From NCBI GenBank assembly GCA_016707525.1, contig JADJHP010000004.1, positions 248,001 through 312,000 on the forward strand: DNA of 64,000 bases, given 5' to 3'. The translations under genes were made by a program, and so were the position numbers. Of the stretch, positions 49,328-58,801 are shown one piece after another (position 1 is the first letter of the stretch; every line of letters starts with the position of its first letter). The notes under the pieces are model-generated. The model searched no databases. It saw only the letters and a program-made list of their open reading frames with translations, and was not told the origin of the DNA. Origin of the DNA: Ignavibacteriota bacterium. GTDB taxonomy: Bacteria > Bacteroidota > Ignavibacteria > UBA10030 > UBA6906.

Positions 49328-49349
49328 GAGCATGCTCGGCCCCTACACT
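49316..49349. repeat. 34-bp perfect palindrome (AGGGGCNNAGCATGCT family, copy 2)
   Basis: Half-site AGTGTAGGGGCCGAGCA meets its exact complement. Same family as 18683-18706 but longer by five pairs each side. It lies 39 nt after the stop codon of the Spy/CpxP-like gene (minus strand), so it may also serve as that gene's terminator. Confidence 0.85.
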
Positions 49350-49388
49350 AAGATCGGCTACGCTTTTTACCCGGACCCTAGACGTCGA

Positions 49389-49784
49389 TCAGTGCCCTTC
49401 AGGCGGACGGCGGTCGCCGCCCCGCTGAGGCGGACCCTGCTTTTTGATCTCTTCGAACTTGGTCTTTTGCTCCGCGGTCAGAAGGGCCTCGATCTCCTTG
49501 TTGACCTTCTCGCGGTGGGTGCGCATGGTCTCGCGCATCGATTCGCGGTCGCCGTCAGCGGATTCGAAGATCTTCCGCATGTCTTCTTCCGAGCGCTTAT
49601 TGATCGCGAGGACCTTCTTTGCCTGGTCTGCACTCAGGCTCAACTGTTCAGTAAGTCTCTTGGTACGGTCCTCTGCGGACATCCGGGGAGGCTGGGCGTA
49701 TGCAGATGTCGCTGCCAGCACGATGAAAACAATCAGCAAAAGGCCGGTGAACACACGGACCGATACAGATGAACGTGATCTCAT
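49389..49784 (-). CDS. Spy/CpxP-like periplasmic LTxxQ protein
   Basis: 131 residues. Signal peptide (VFTGLLLIVFIVLAATSAYAQ), then a wholly helical, charged mature part with two LTxxQ-type motifs (LTEQLSLSADQAKKV and LLTAEQKTKFEEI) separated by about 50 residues, the Spy/CpxP arrangement. The C-terminus is Gly/Pro/Arg-rich and ends EGH. Members act as periplasmic chaperones or envelope-stress sensors, some binding metals. No sigma-E/Cpx type regulator is adjacent. Confidence 0.8.
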   Translation of the reverse strand: MRSRSSVSVRVFTGLLLIVFIVLAATSAYAQPPRMSAEDRTKRLTEQLSLSADQAKKVLAINKRSEEDMRKIFESADGDRESMRETMRTHREKVNKEIEALLTAEQKTKFEEIKKQGPPQRGGDRRPPEGH

Positions 49785-49896
49785 GGGACGATCCTCGAGT
49801 GATGATGCGGTGCCGCCGGCAGGTCAACTCCCCGGCGATATATACTAGACACCCACACTGGTGTTTCGGTTTAACCTCCGGGAGTATGACAGCATT

Positions 49897-49932
49897 GCAG
49901 GGGCAAGGGTTCTGCCGATCCCTTGCCCCTGC
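49897..49932 (-). terminator. Hairpin downstream of the 50026-51114 gene
   Basis: GCAGGGGCAAGGG, 10-nt loop, CCCTTGCCCCTGC, a perfect 13-bp stem about 95 nt past the stop codon; no T-tract. The remaining 49785-50025 gap contains the start region of the LTxxQ gene and nothing else recognisable. Confidence 0.55.
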
Positions 49933-50025
49933 CCCACCCCGTGCCTGGAGCTGAAGTTCGCTGTCTCCAACTCCAAGCGCAAAGGTCTGCCTCTCGAAGA
50001 CGCAAAAGTGGGAGGACAAATGTCC

Positions 50026-51114
50026 TTATTTCACCAGCATCATCCTGCGGACATCCGTCTTCTGCTCCGTCACCAGCCTGTAGAAGTACACCCCCGAGGC
50101 CAGACTCGCCGCATTGAACGGCACCGCATAGTACCGGCCGGCCTCGGCAACACCTTCGAACAGCGTCACCACTTCCTGACCCATGGTGTTGTACACCTTC
50201 ATCGTCGCCTGGCCCGTTGACGGCACCGAGAACTTCACCATCGTGGTCGGGTTGAACGGGTTCGGATAGTTCTGCATGAGCGCGAACTCCCGCGGTGCCG
50301 CTTCCGCCACATCGGTGACCGATACGTTGACGATGACGCTCTGCGAGTACTGCACCGCCCCGTTCAGGTCCTGCTGCTTCAAACGGTATTCATACTTCCC
50401 TGCCGCCAGTACGCTGTTATCCGTGTAGCTGTACGCCTGCGACTCTACCGTGGTGCCATGGCCCTCAATGAACGCACCGGCGACATCCGTGAACGCTTCG
50501 TCCGCCTCGGCCTTGCGCTGCACGGTGTATCCGTAGTTGTTCACTTCACTCGCAGTTGCCCATTGGAGAACCACACCGGTCCCACTCAGGCCAATCTTTC
50601 CGGTGAACGAGGTGAGCGTTACCGGCAACGGAGCCTCCGTGCTGGAAACGTAGAACGGATCGCTATTGTTGGTATACTCCGCCAACCCCACCTCGAAATA
50701 CCACCCCAGATTGGAGCCCTCCAGGAGGTTCTGCAGGGAAATGGACGCCGGACCCGTCCCGCCACCAAAGGTGAGCGAAAGGATGACATTCTCGCTCCCG
50801 TCCGCCCAGTTCACGGATGTGTTCGGAAACAGGCTGAAGACGGCGTACGTGAAGATCCCCGTCGTACCGTTATCGGTCTGCATCAATCCCGGCGCATAAT
50901 CAACGCTCGCGATCGAGGCCCCGCTCGCCGTCTCCCAGAACACCGGGATGACGATGGACGAGATTGTACCGGATACGGCCCCGGCGGGTTTCGCCTTCAC
51001 GTCAACCGTGTAGGTGCCGGTGGAGAAGATGCCCGCCTGTACCGTAGGGGTGGCACCCAATGCGGTGCCGGCCAGCAATGCCGTCGCCAGGACAAGAATG
51101 GTAAGTGATCGCAT
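50026..51114 (-). CDS. Secreted protein with T9SS sorting domain
   Basis: 362 residues. Signal peptide MRSLTILVLATALLAGTALG; residues about 22-150 form a beta-sandwich resembling cohesin-like domains (GTYTVDVKAKPAGAVSGTISSIVIPVFWETA, SENVILSLTFGGGTGPASISLQNLLE). An FN3/VCBS-like linker follows (PLPVTLTSFTGKIGLSGTGVVLQWATASEVNNYGYTVQRK), then the sorting tail (FALMQNYPNPFNPTT ... YNTMGQEVVTLFEGVAEAG ... SGVYFYRLV). SD AAGGAG precedes the ATG. Only 14 nt separate it from the giant gene upstream, whose C-terminus has dockerin-like repeats; a cohesin-dockerin type pairing is a possible but untested reading. Confidence 0.85.
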   Translation of the reverse strand: MRSLTILVLATALLAGTALGATPTVQAGIFSTGTYTVDVKAKPAGAVSGTISSIVIPVFWETASGASIASVDYAPGLMQTDNGTTGIFTYAVFSLFPNTSVNWADGSENVILSLTFGGGTGPASISLQNLLEGSNLGWYFEVGLAEYTNNSDPFYVSSTEAPLPVTLTSFTGKIGLSGTGVVLQWATASEVNNYGYTVQRKAEADEAFTDVAGAFIEGHGTTVESQAYSYTDNSVLAAGKYEYRLKQQDLNGAVQYSQSVIVNVSVTDVAEAAPREFALMQNYPNPFNPTTMVKFSVPSTGQATMKVYNTMGQEVVTLFEGVAEAGRYYAVPFNAASLASGVYFYRLVTEQKTDVRRMMLVK

Positions 51115-51128
51115 GGTGATGCTCCTTC

Positions 51129-54100
51129 TTAGTTGGGTACTCGTGTGGACCTGGTGGAGTTGACGTTCACGCCGCCGACCGACTGCAGGATCACCAGCCT
51201 GTCGTTGCCGCTGCCGTTGTATTTCACCTGTCCGTTCATGTTCACATCCTCAGGGTAATATCCGCTCACGGTGGCGTTCACATTGCTCCCGCCAACCCGC
51301 TGCAATACCAACAACCGGTCGTTGCCGCTGCCGTTGTACTTCACGATGCCGTTGCCCGTCACATCGCCGCTCCACATACCAAAGACCCCGGGCGCTACTT
51401 CCTTTGCATCGCCGTCATAGTATTTGTCGGGTCCGCTCGTGAAATCATACGGCGCGCTCGAGGCGGTAAGCGCGACCGGTGCCGCACTCATCACGGCAAG
51501 ATGGTTCCGATGGCGCACGACCACGTAGTACGAACCGGGCATCAACCCGGGGAATTGGACGGGCGATGTACCGTCGACGTCCACGACCGCCCCGTTGCTC
51601 TTAAGCAGGGCCGCGCGCGTGGCCACCTTCGATACACCAGTGGAATCGCTGCGCAGCTCCAGAAGCACCCAGTCCACGATGTGCGCCGGGACCGCACTCA
51701 CGCTGTCCGTTCCGGCATAGTCCCACGGGGCAGCACTGTAGGGATGCTGGTGCGGGATGAGTGATGCCCCGTTCAGGTCAGTCGTCATCGAGTCGAGGAC
51801 GAAGGGGCCCTGGAGGAACACCGTCACACGGGCAACGGTCGCTCCCAGGACGGTCACCTCGTTCGAGAACACACTGACGAGCTTACCGGAGGCCAGGGCG
51901 GTAGCCTTGACCAGATCGCCGCCATTGAGTGCCGCGATGCCCGAGAGAGACCAGGCATTCGAAGCGACCGTGGCAGTGGAGGCAAGCGGCAAACCATTCA
52001 CAGACACGGTGATCGTCGCACCATCGGCCTCGGCTGAGGTACCGGAGACCGTGGTCGCGCCGGCGAGGATCGGCGAGGTGACGGCAGGCGCGGTGGTCAC
52101 GCCGAGGACGGTGACTTCGTTGGAGAACCCACTGACGAGCTTCCCGCTGGCGAGGGCCGTCGCCTTCACGAGGTCGCCGGACGCAAGAGCCATCATGCCA
52201 CCCATCGTCCATACGTTCGACGCAACCGTTGTCGTGCTTCCGAGCGGCGTGCCGTTCACATAGACCTGGATGGTCGTTCCATCAGCTTCAGTCGATGTCC
52301 CCGACACGGACGTCGCGCCGGCAGCGATAGGCGTCGAGATGACCGGCGCTGCGGTCGATGGAGTCGAGACACCTAGGATGAAGTCACTGAAGGAGTTCAT
52401 CCCCGTGAGACCAACCGATGTTGCCGTGCGCGCACCGACGGCCGGGTAACTCCAGATGCTATCGTACTTGGCACCCACGAGCTGCGCCACATTTACACCG
52501 CCCTGCACATCTGACGGTGAGAAATTGAACACGGCGTCATAGGAGCCTGCCACGCCATCATTCGTGAGCGTCCAGGTCCGCTTGACATTCTGAACGGGAT
52601 CGATGGTCGACGTTGCGGCGGACGGAGGGATCGCCGGAACGGTGTTCCCGGTGATCGCGCCGGCCGACGATGCGTTGGGGAATGTCACCTGCACCGGTGC
52701 GTACACTGCACTATCACCGATCGCAAACTCGATCACCGAAGCACCCACAGGCACCGGGCGTTGGAGCAGGCCGGCGACATATGACAACGAATCAGCATCA
52801 GCCACCGGCCCCTTTGCGACAAGCGTGTAGCTGCCGGTCGACAATCTGCCGCTCGTAAGGGTCAGTGCTCCCGTAACCGCAAGGGGGCCGCCCAATGAAG
52901 CGCCGGCAGGATTGTTCACCGTGAGTGCCGAGAGACCGCCGATGCTCGACGGAATGATGATACCCGCCGCAGTTCCGGCAACGGTCAGCGTTGTGGTCGT
53001 ATCTGCCAGCAGATTCGTGGGGGTCCCCGCGATAGGGTTCCGGAGGGTGAACGCGTGGGCACCAACACCCAGCTGTCCGGCCGTCAGCGTGAGTACCCCC
53101 TGCAGATCCATGTCACCCTGCAGCGCACTGCCATTCGCATTGTTCAACGCCAACCCATTGAGTACTGTGATATGCGGGGGGATGACCACCCCCGCAACCG
53201 TTCCGCCCAGCACGACAGAGGATGTGCTCCCTGCCAGCAACCCCGTCTGTGTCCCGGATACCGGATTGCTCAGGCCGAGGGTACGGTCCATCACATTCAG
53301 TGTTCCAGCGGTCAGCTGGAGGGTGCCGTTGACATCAAGATCTGTTCCCAGAGACACACCGCTCGCAGCCTTGTTGACCACGACATCGTACAGCGTGGCC
53401 TTCGCTGAACCCGCGACCGATTGCGCTGCTGTCCTCGAAAATGTGACCGTTCTCGCCTGAGGATCGATCGGTCCGTTCACCGTCAGGTTACTCGTCAGCG
53501 AGATATTCCCGCCAAGCGATACACCTGCAGCATTGGATACGGTGAGGGCATTGTATGTGGCAAAACCTGCCGGGGCGGTCTGGACCGTCGTGCCGTTGTA
53601 TTCGATCGTGGACCCGGTGAGCGTGTGACCTGCCGCGCTCCCGGGAGTGAAGACCCCCGCGATACGGACCGGGCCCGCGGACGGAAAGGTCTTGTTCGCA
53701 TTGCTGAAGGTGAGGTTACCGTAGTCGCCCTTGACGATGGCCTGACCCGCGGCCGCCTGATTGTAGTTGACCGTCGCACCCGCCACACTGGTGATACTTC
53801 CGGTCGTAACACTGACCGCACCATTCAGCGTAAGCGATCCGCCTGCCAGAGCGAATGGTGTCGCACCCAGCGTGCAGGTCCCGCCTACCGTCAACACACC
53901 ATTGAGAGAAATACCTGACGCGTTGTTGAACGTCGCACTGGCAAGTGTGATAGCGGACGTCCCGCCAATGGCCTGCAGAGCGGTGCCGCTGAACGTCATG
54001 GCAGCTCCACCCACGGTGAATGTGCCGTTGTTCGTCAGATCAGCCTTGAACGTCTGTGACCGATGGTGTGAATGAGCCATTGTTACGACAGACCCATTGA

Positions 54101-54190
54101 ACGTAAAGCCATGTGATGGACCGAAGCCACCGGACGTGATCGTGAAAGAGCCGTTGACCGTCGATGCGTACGCTGTGGTCACTGACCCGC
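51129..54190 (-). CDS. Giant modular surface protein, segment 6 (C-terminal)
   Basis: In-frame from GSVTTAYASTVNGSFTITSG. Contains beta-helix-like Asn/Thr/Gly-rich repeats (NNGTFTVGGAAMTFSG, LTVSNAAGVSLGGNISLTSNL, VNGTLQLTAGTLNVMDRTLGL), a domain ending SDFILGVSTPS, two Ig-like 90-residue repeats (APVISTPIAAGATSVSGTSTEADG and APAVTSPILAGATTVSGTSAEADG), a further sandwich and at the end two dockerin-like repeats (GDVTGNGIVKYNGSGNDR and EDVNMNGQVKYNGSGNDR) with Ca-binding Asp/Asn spacing. No T9SS tail. The open frame reaches 54773 but the codons above 54190 are out of register. Confidence 0.8.
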
Positions 54191-54735
54191 CGCCCGGTTG
54201 GTAACGATGTTGCCCAGGGGGGGGCCGTTGTGATTGATGAATTGCGAACCGGTTCCGTTGAATACGACCGTCGTGCCGCCCTGGTTGAACCCGGCCGGAC
54301 TCGTTGAGAACTGCGTGTTGAAGTTCCCACCGAGGAAGATGTTCGATGTCCCGACCAGGAACAGTCGGGTGGAGAGCGGCCCGAGCAGCGTGCCTGCGAT
54401 GGTCCTGTCTGCTCTCAACGTCCAGGTGAAGGCCCCACCAGCATTCAACGACAGGTTGTTGTAGTTCCGGTCGGTGATCACATACGGCGTGGTTCCCGTC
54501 CCTCTGTAGATCACGGTTCCGGCAGAACCCAGATTCGGGAGGGTCCAGGAACCTGTGCCTGCATTCCGCAGGGACGACAGCGGTCCCGGTCCGAGGGCAC
54601 CCATCGTATCGATTGTTGCATTGGACGTGATCAGGTTTCCGTTCGTGCTCATGGTGAGTGTTGTCGTCCCAGACCCGCCGGACTGCAGAATCCCCAGAGC
54701 TCCGAGGTCGAGCGTCCCGTTCACCGTGACCGTCC
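54191..54735 (-). CDS. Giant modular surface protein, segment 5
   Basis: Frame from VNGTLDLGALGILQSGG to FINHNGPPLGNIVTNRAAG. It is the second copy of a module also present in segment 1: YRGTGTTPYVITDRNYNNLSLN, TIAGTLLGPLSTRLFLVGTS, NTQFSTSPAGFNQGG. The frame is lost near 54190, where minus-strand GCGGGTCAG should be GCGGGGTCAG (one G missing) to go on as GSVTTAYASTVNG, matching segment 1. Confidence 0.75.
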
Positions 54736-55150
54736 TCCCGGAGCCACAGCGGGTGTATAAGCCGCTGCGGCATTGAACTGGAAGGTACCCGTAACTGTCA
54801 GCGAAGAGAGCGTGCCACTGGCATTCATGCTCACCGTGTGGCCGTTAGCGATCGTAACGGCGTCGCCAAAGCCAGGGACAAACCCCGAATTCCAGACCGT
54901 CGGATCGTTCCAACTGCCGGTCTTGGTACTTGTGATCGTGGCCGGAGCCCTTGTCGTGAAACTCCACGCCGTGGACCACGCGCTCGTGCCGCCTGCATTC
55001 GTCGTGCTCACCCGCCAGTAGTGTGTCGTGGTCGCGGCAAGAGGCGAACCAGGGGTAAGGGTCGACACCCCCGCCACGGTCGTATCGAGGACGACCACGG
55101 TGAATCCTGCATCACTCGCGATCTGCACCCCGTAGGCCACCGCCCCCGGA
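54736..55150 (-). CDS. Giant modular surface protein, segment 4
   Basis: FN3-like end (YGVQIASDAGFTVVVLD, TTHYWRVSTTNAGGTSAWSTAWSF) followed by the start of the second beta-helix module (ITSTKTGSWNDPTVWNSG, GDAVTIANGHTVSMNASGTLS). Frame is lost at GGAGGACGG near 54735; one more G gives PGGTVTVNGTLDLG, parallel to segment 1. Confidence 0.75.
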
Positions 55151-56172
55151 ACGGCGGTAGGATGTCCCGGCAATACCAGGCACATCCAGAACGGGCGACG
55201 CAAAGCCGGGGTCCTGCGACACCTGGACCCGGTAGGTCGCAGCGCCGACCGACGCATTCCACGTCAGGGTCGGCTTTGTCGCAACGTCCGTGGCACCATT
55301 GGCGGGAGCGACGGTGACAGGAGCCGGGGGGATGGCAATGATGGTGGTGTAACTCCACGGGGTCGACCAGTCACTCGTTCCCGCGGAATTGGCCGCATTC
55401 ACCCGCCAGTAGTGGGTAGTGCTGTTGGCCAACGGCGAGGGGATCCCGAAGGCGGTGCCAGAGATTCCTGCCTGACTGAGAACGATGTTGGTAAAGCCTG
55501 CATCCGTTGCTACGTTAATGCTATAACTCGTCGCACCATACACGGCATTCCACTTCAACGTGTCGATCACCGGACGGTCAATGGATGCGTTCGCCGGTGC
55601 GACCGGTGCGGCACCGCCTGGCGTGGTCGGGATCACGGTACCAACAGCGAAATCGCTGAATGAGGTAAGTCCGGTCGCCTGGGTGCTCGTCGCCGTGCGC
55701 GCACTGGTTCCGGTCGTGGACCACACCGCCCCGTCCTTCTTGCGCACTTCGAACGTATTCGGGTCGGCAAGCGGATCCACATCCGATGCGCTGAACGTGA
55801 ACGCAGCATTGTAGTTCGTGAACGCGACGCCGTTGTTCGTGATGGTCCAGGAACGGTTGACATCCTTGCTCGCATCCAGACCCGAGTTTGCAATATCCGG
55901 ATGCTCTCCGGTGGCGGTGGAGGCGACGAGGTTTCCTGCAGTGGACACCGAGCTGAAGACCACCGTCGCGGGAGCGTACACGGCACCGGATCCGATCTCA
56001 AACGTCCGAGTGACGTTGGCTCCCGTGGCAACGTTCTTCTGGAACCGCCCGTTCACATATCCACTGGTGCGGGAAACGCTGCCGGTCGCCGCCAGGATCA
56101 ATGTGTTCGGACCCGTAGCAAGTGCGCCATTCGTCAGCGTCAGAACATTGGCAACCGTTGCATGTTGGGCGA
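55151..56172 (-). CDS. Giant modular surface protein, segment 3
   Basis: Begins in VLTLTNGALATGPNTLILAATGSVSRTSGYVNGRFQKNV, then a domain ending TSFSDFAVGTV, and FN3-like modules (YSINVATDAGFTNIVL ... HYWRVNAANSAGTSDWSTPWSY; YRVQVSQDPGFASPVLDVPGIAGTSY). The last module stops after its third strand and jumps, out of frame, to the middle of the next one near 55150. About 60 residues of a module are missing there, so this is more than a one-base error. Confidence 0.75.
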
Positions 56173-57012
56173 AGCGTGAGCCCTGCCGCGTTGTTCAGCG
56201 TGAGGCGATAGAAGGATGTCGGGAACGCACCGCCTGAGGTCTGCGCCACCGCGCCGGCAAAGCTGACCGTTCCACTCCCCGCGCTGTAGGCCGTCGCACT
56301 GGCGTTGTTGAGCAGATCACCTTTGAGCGTCAGGGTGCCCGTCGATTGTGCCACCGATCCACTTGTTATGGTCAATGCCCCATTCACCGTCGGCGCCGTT
56401 GTGAGGGTAAGTGAATTCCCCGCACCGAGTGCGACGGTCAGATGATTGAATGTCGTCGCTGCCGTCCCTGCAATGGTCCGGTTGGTGTTACCCCCGAAGA
56501 CCACCGTACTGGTTCCCGGACCGAACGCCGACGTGGAGGCGCTGTTGGTCCAGTTGCCGTTCATCGTGATCGTGAACGCTCCGGCATTCAGCACGGCGGC
56601 TGCACCGGACAGCGACAGGGTCCCGTTCACGGTGATATCGCGGTCGATGGTGACCGTCGTTCCGCTCACCGTAAGATTGTTCAGTACCGCCGTTGACACC
56701 GGGAGCTCGTTGCCCGGCGTGATCGTCGGCATGGATACACTGTTTCCGTAGGTCACGTTGACCGTCCCGGCGAACGTCGGAGTTCCACTGAGGTTGCCGG
56801 CACCATAGCGGAGAACGGTGCTACCGGTGGCCATGGTCAAAGGATTGGTGAGGTTCAACGCACCCGCGGTCAGCGTCAGCGTGGAGGATATCGTCAGTGC
56901 CCTGTTCAACGTGACCCCTGCTGCGTTGTTCACGTTCAGTCCGGCGAAGGTCAACGCGGCCGAGCCGCTGATGGTCTGGGGGGTTGTCCCGCTGAAGGTC
57001 ATCGTGCCCGCA
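56173..57012 (-). CDS. Giant modular surface protein, segment 2
   Basis: Frame from AGTMTFSGTTPQTISGSAALTFAGLNVNN through repeated beta-strand units (TLNRALTISSTLTL, NLTVSGTTVTIDRDITVNGTLSLSG, FNHLTVALGAGNSLTL) to FYRLTLNNAAGLTL. Near 56172 an extra C (CTTCGCC for CTTGCC) breaks it; without it the text continues AQHATVANVLTLTNGA. Confidence 0.75.
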
Positions 57013-58107
57013 GTAAAGCGTGAACGTTCCATTGTTGGTAAAGTCACCCTTGAACGTTTGATTTGCCTGTGGTGCGAATGTCCCGTTGTTGGTGAAGGAC
57101 CCGTTGAAGGTCAATGTCTGCGGGGAGAACGATCCGTTGTTCACCACCGGCCCGTTGAAGACGAACGCGTGCGTCGGGTTGAATGTACCCGCCGTGATCG
57201 TGAACGATCCGTTCACCGTGGATGCGATGAATGTCGTCACGGTGCCTGAGGATTTATTGATGACCACATTCCCCAATGGCGGTCCGTTGTGATTGAGGAA
57301 CTGCGCCGCGGTCCCGTTCAAGACGAGGGTCGTGCTTCCCGGGTCGAATCCGGCCGGGCTTGTTGAGAACTGGGTATTCAGATTCCCACCCAGAAAGAGG
57401 TTCGACGTTCCGACGAGGAAGAGCCGGGTCGAGAGGGGCCCGAGCAACGTCCCCGCGATGGTACGATCAGCGGCAAGCGTCCACGTGAAGGCACCTCCGC
57501 TATTGAGGGTCAGGTTGTTGTAATTCCGGTCCGAGATCACATAGGGAGTCGTCCCCGAACCCTTGTACGTGACAGTACCTGCGGTCGAGATCGAGGCAAG
57601 CGACCACGTGCCAGTGCCTTGTGTCCGCAAGGATGATGTCGCCCCCGGGCCAAGTGCACCTGCGGGATCCGCTGTCGCATTGGAGCTGACGAGATTACCG
57701 CTCGCGCCCATCGTCAGGGTGGTGGTTCCGGTCACTCCCGAGAGCAGGGCACCAAGGGGGCCCAGATCCAGGGTCCCATTCACCGTCACTACGCCTGACG
57801 GTTCAAGCGTAAGGGTGAACGGGTTCGAGGTGCTGTTGAATTGCAGTGTGGCTCCGGAGTTCACGGTGAGCCCGGTGAGACTCCCGCTCGCATCGATGCT
57901 TACGATATGAGGCGACACGATCGTGACATTATCCGCCACGCCGGGGACAGATCCACCGCTCCAGACGGTGGGATCATTCCAATTTCCCGTCTTCGTCGAA
58001 CTGATGTTCGCGGCAATGGCGTCCGTGCTCCCCAACCCCCACAGGGCTGCGAAGAGCACCGACAACCAAATCACGCGAGGCGTCCGCAAGTTCCTGTACA
58101 CGCGCAT
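57013..58107 (-). CDS. Giant modular surface protein, segment 1 (N-terminal)
   Basis: ATG 58107 opens a signal peptide (VIWLSVLFAALWGLGSTDAIAA). First copy of the main module: ISSTKTGNWNDPTVWSGGSVPGVADNVTIVSPHIVSIDASG, VNGTLDLGPLGALLSG, TTPYVISDRNYNNLTLN, TIAGTLLGPLSTRLFLVGTS, FLNHNGPPLGNVVINKSSG, then NNGTF repeats. Frame lost near 57012 (ACGCTTTAC has one base too many). The whole gene 51129-58107 would be about 2300 residues, exported to the cell surface, and is followed by the 50026-51114 gene in the same transcript. Confidence 0.8.
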
Positions 58108-58123
58108 GTATCCCTCGAAAAAT

Positions 58124-58153
58124 GTGGTACATTGATGGAAGTGAATTTGTCAA
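58124..58153 (-). promoter_or_regulatory. Weak candidate promoter of the giant gene
   Basis: TTGACA (58153-58148), 18-nt spacer, TACCAC (58129-58124) on the minus strand. Box one is ideal, box two poor. Confidence 0.3.
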
Positions 58154-58716
58154 GCCGACAAACCGATGGAGAGAACGATTTGCGACACCCAACGAGACAG
58201 AGTTGCCCCTCCAGACCCCGATGGGATGGTCAATCCGGAGAGATCGGTCTGGCCGCATAGATCCGGATCCGGCCACAGAGCCGGACCCGGTAGGGGTAAG
58301 TCTAGTTCGTTATGAAATACAGGCGCGTATAACTGAATGACTGCACCAATGTAGGCTTTTCTATCCCCTGATCAGGAGGCACGTTCGTCAGCCACCGACA
58401 CCTCCCCCTCAATGTTCCGATCCAAGCTACTCAAGCTTCCAGCACCGCAAGGTTCTCTTCACCACGAGCCGCCACACGAACCTGCCTTCGTTCGGGTTGG
58501 AGATTGTTAGAAGGCTACCGCATGGCGCACACAGCGGGACAATTGACGGAAAACGACTCTGTCCATGGCTGGTTTAGGGAAAACATTTCGCATCCAACAT
58601 CATCAGGTCGAAATTGTGGCGGATCTCTACACTCTGTGTCCGCCATCACATTCCATCGCACATCGCGCTAGGTCCTCGTGTGACGGATATCAAGCATCGA
58701 GAGCGGTTCAAACTGC
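58154..58716. other. Non-coding stretch, nothing recognised
   Basis: The 58108-58801 gap is the longest in the window. It is less G+C-rich than the genes around it, lacks an ORF with coding character, and shows only a short imperfect dyad (GGATCCGGC/GCCGGACCC at 58265-58289). I cannot identify an RNA gene or a decayed protein gene in it. Confidence 0.5.
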
Positions 58717-58753
58717 GGAAAGGCGGAGGCCGTTACAAAGCCTCCGCCCTTTC
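58717..58753 (-). terminator. Hairpin downstream of the phospholipase C-like gene
   Basis: GAAAGGCGGAGGC and GCCTCCGCCCTTTC pair over 13 positions with one bulge, loop about 9 nt, 49 nt after the stop codon at 58802. No T-tract on the minus strand. Confidence 0.55.
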
Positions 58754-58801
58754 GACGCAACACTGGTCCGGTGACGGACCCTCCCGATCCAACACCTCTA
58801 A

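Noticed and set aside
49013..49351. Open frames in the minisatellite (VGAS- and GPYT-type repeats)
   Set aside because: The 12-bp unit is divisible by three, so any frame stays open; no start signal or domain, and the repeat runs into a palindrome.
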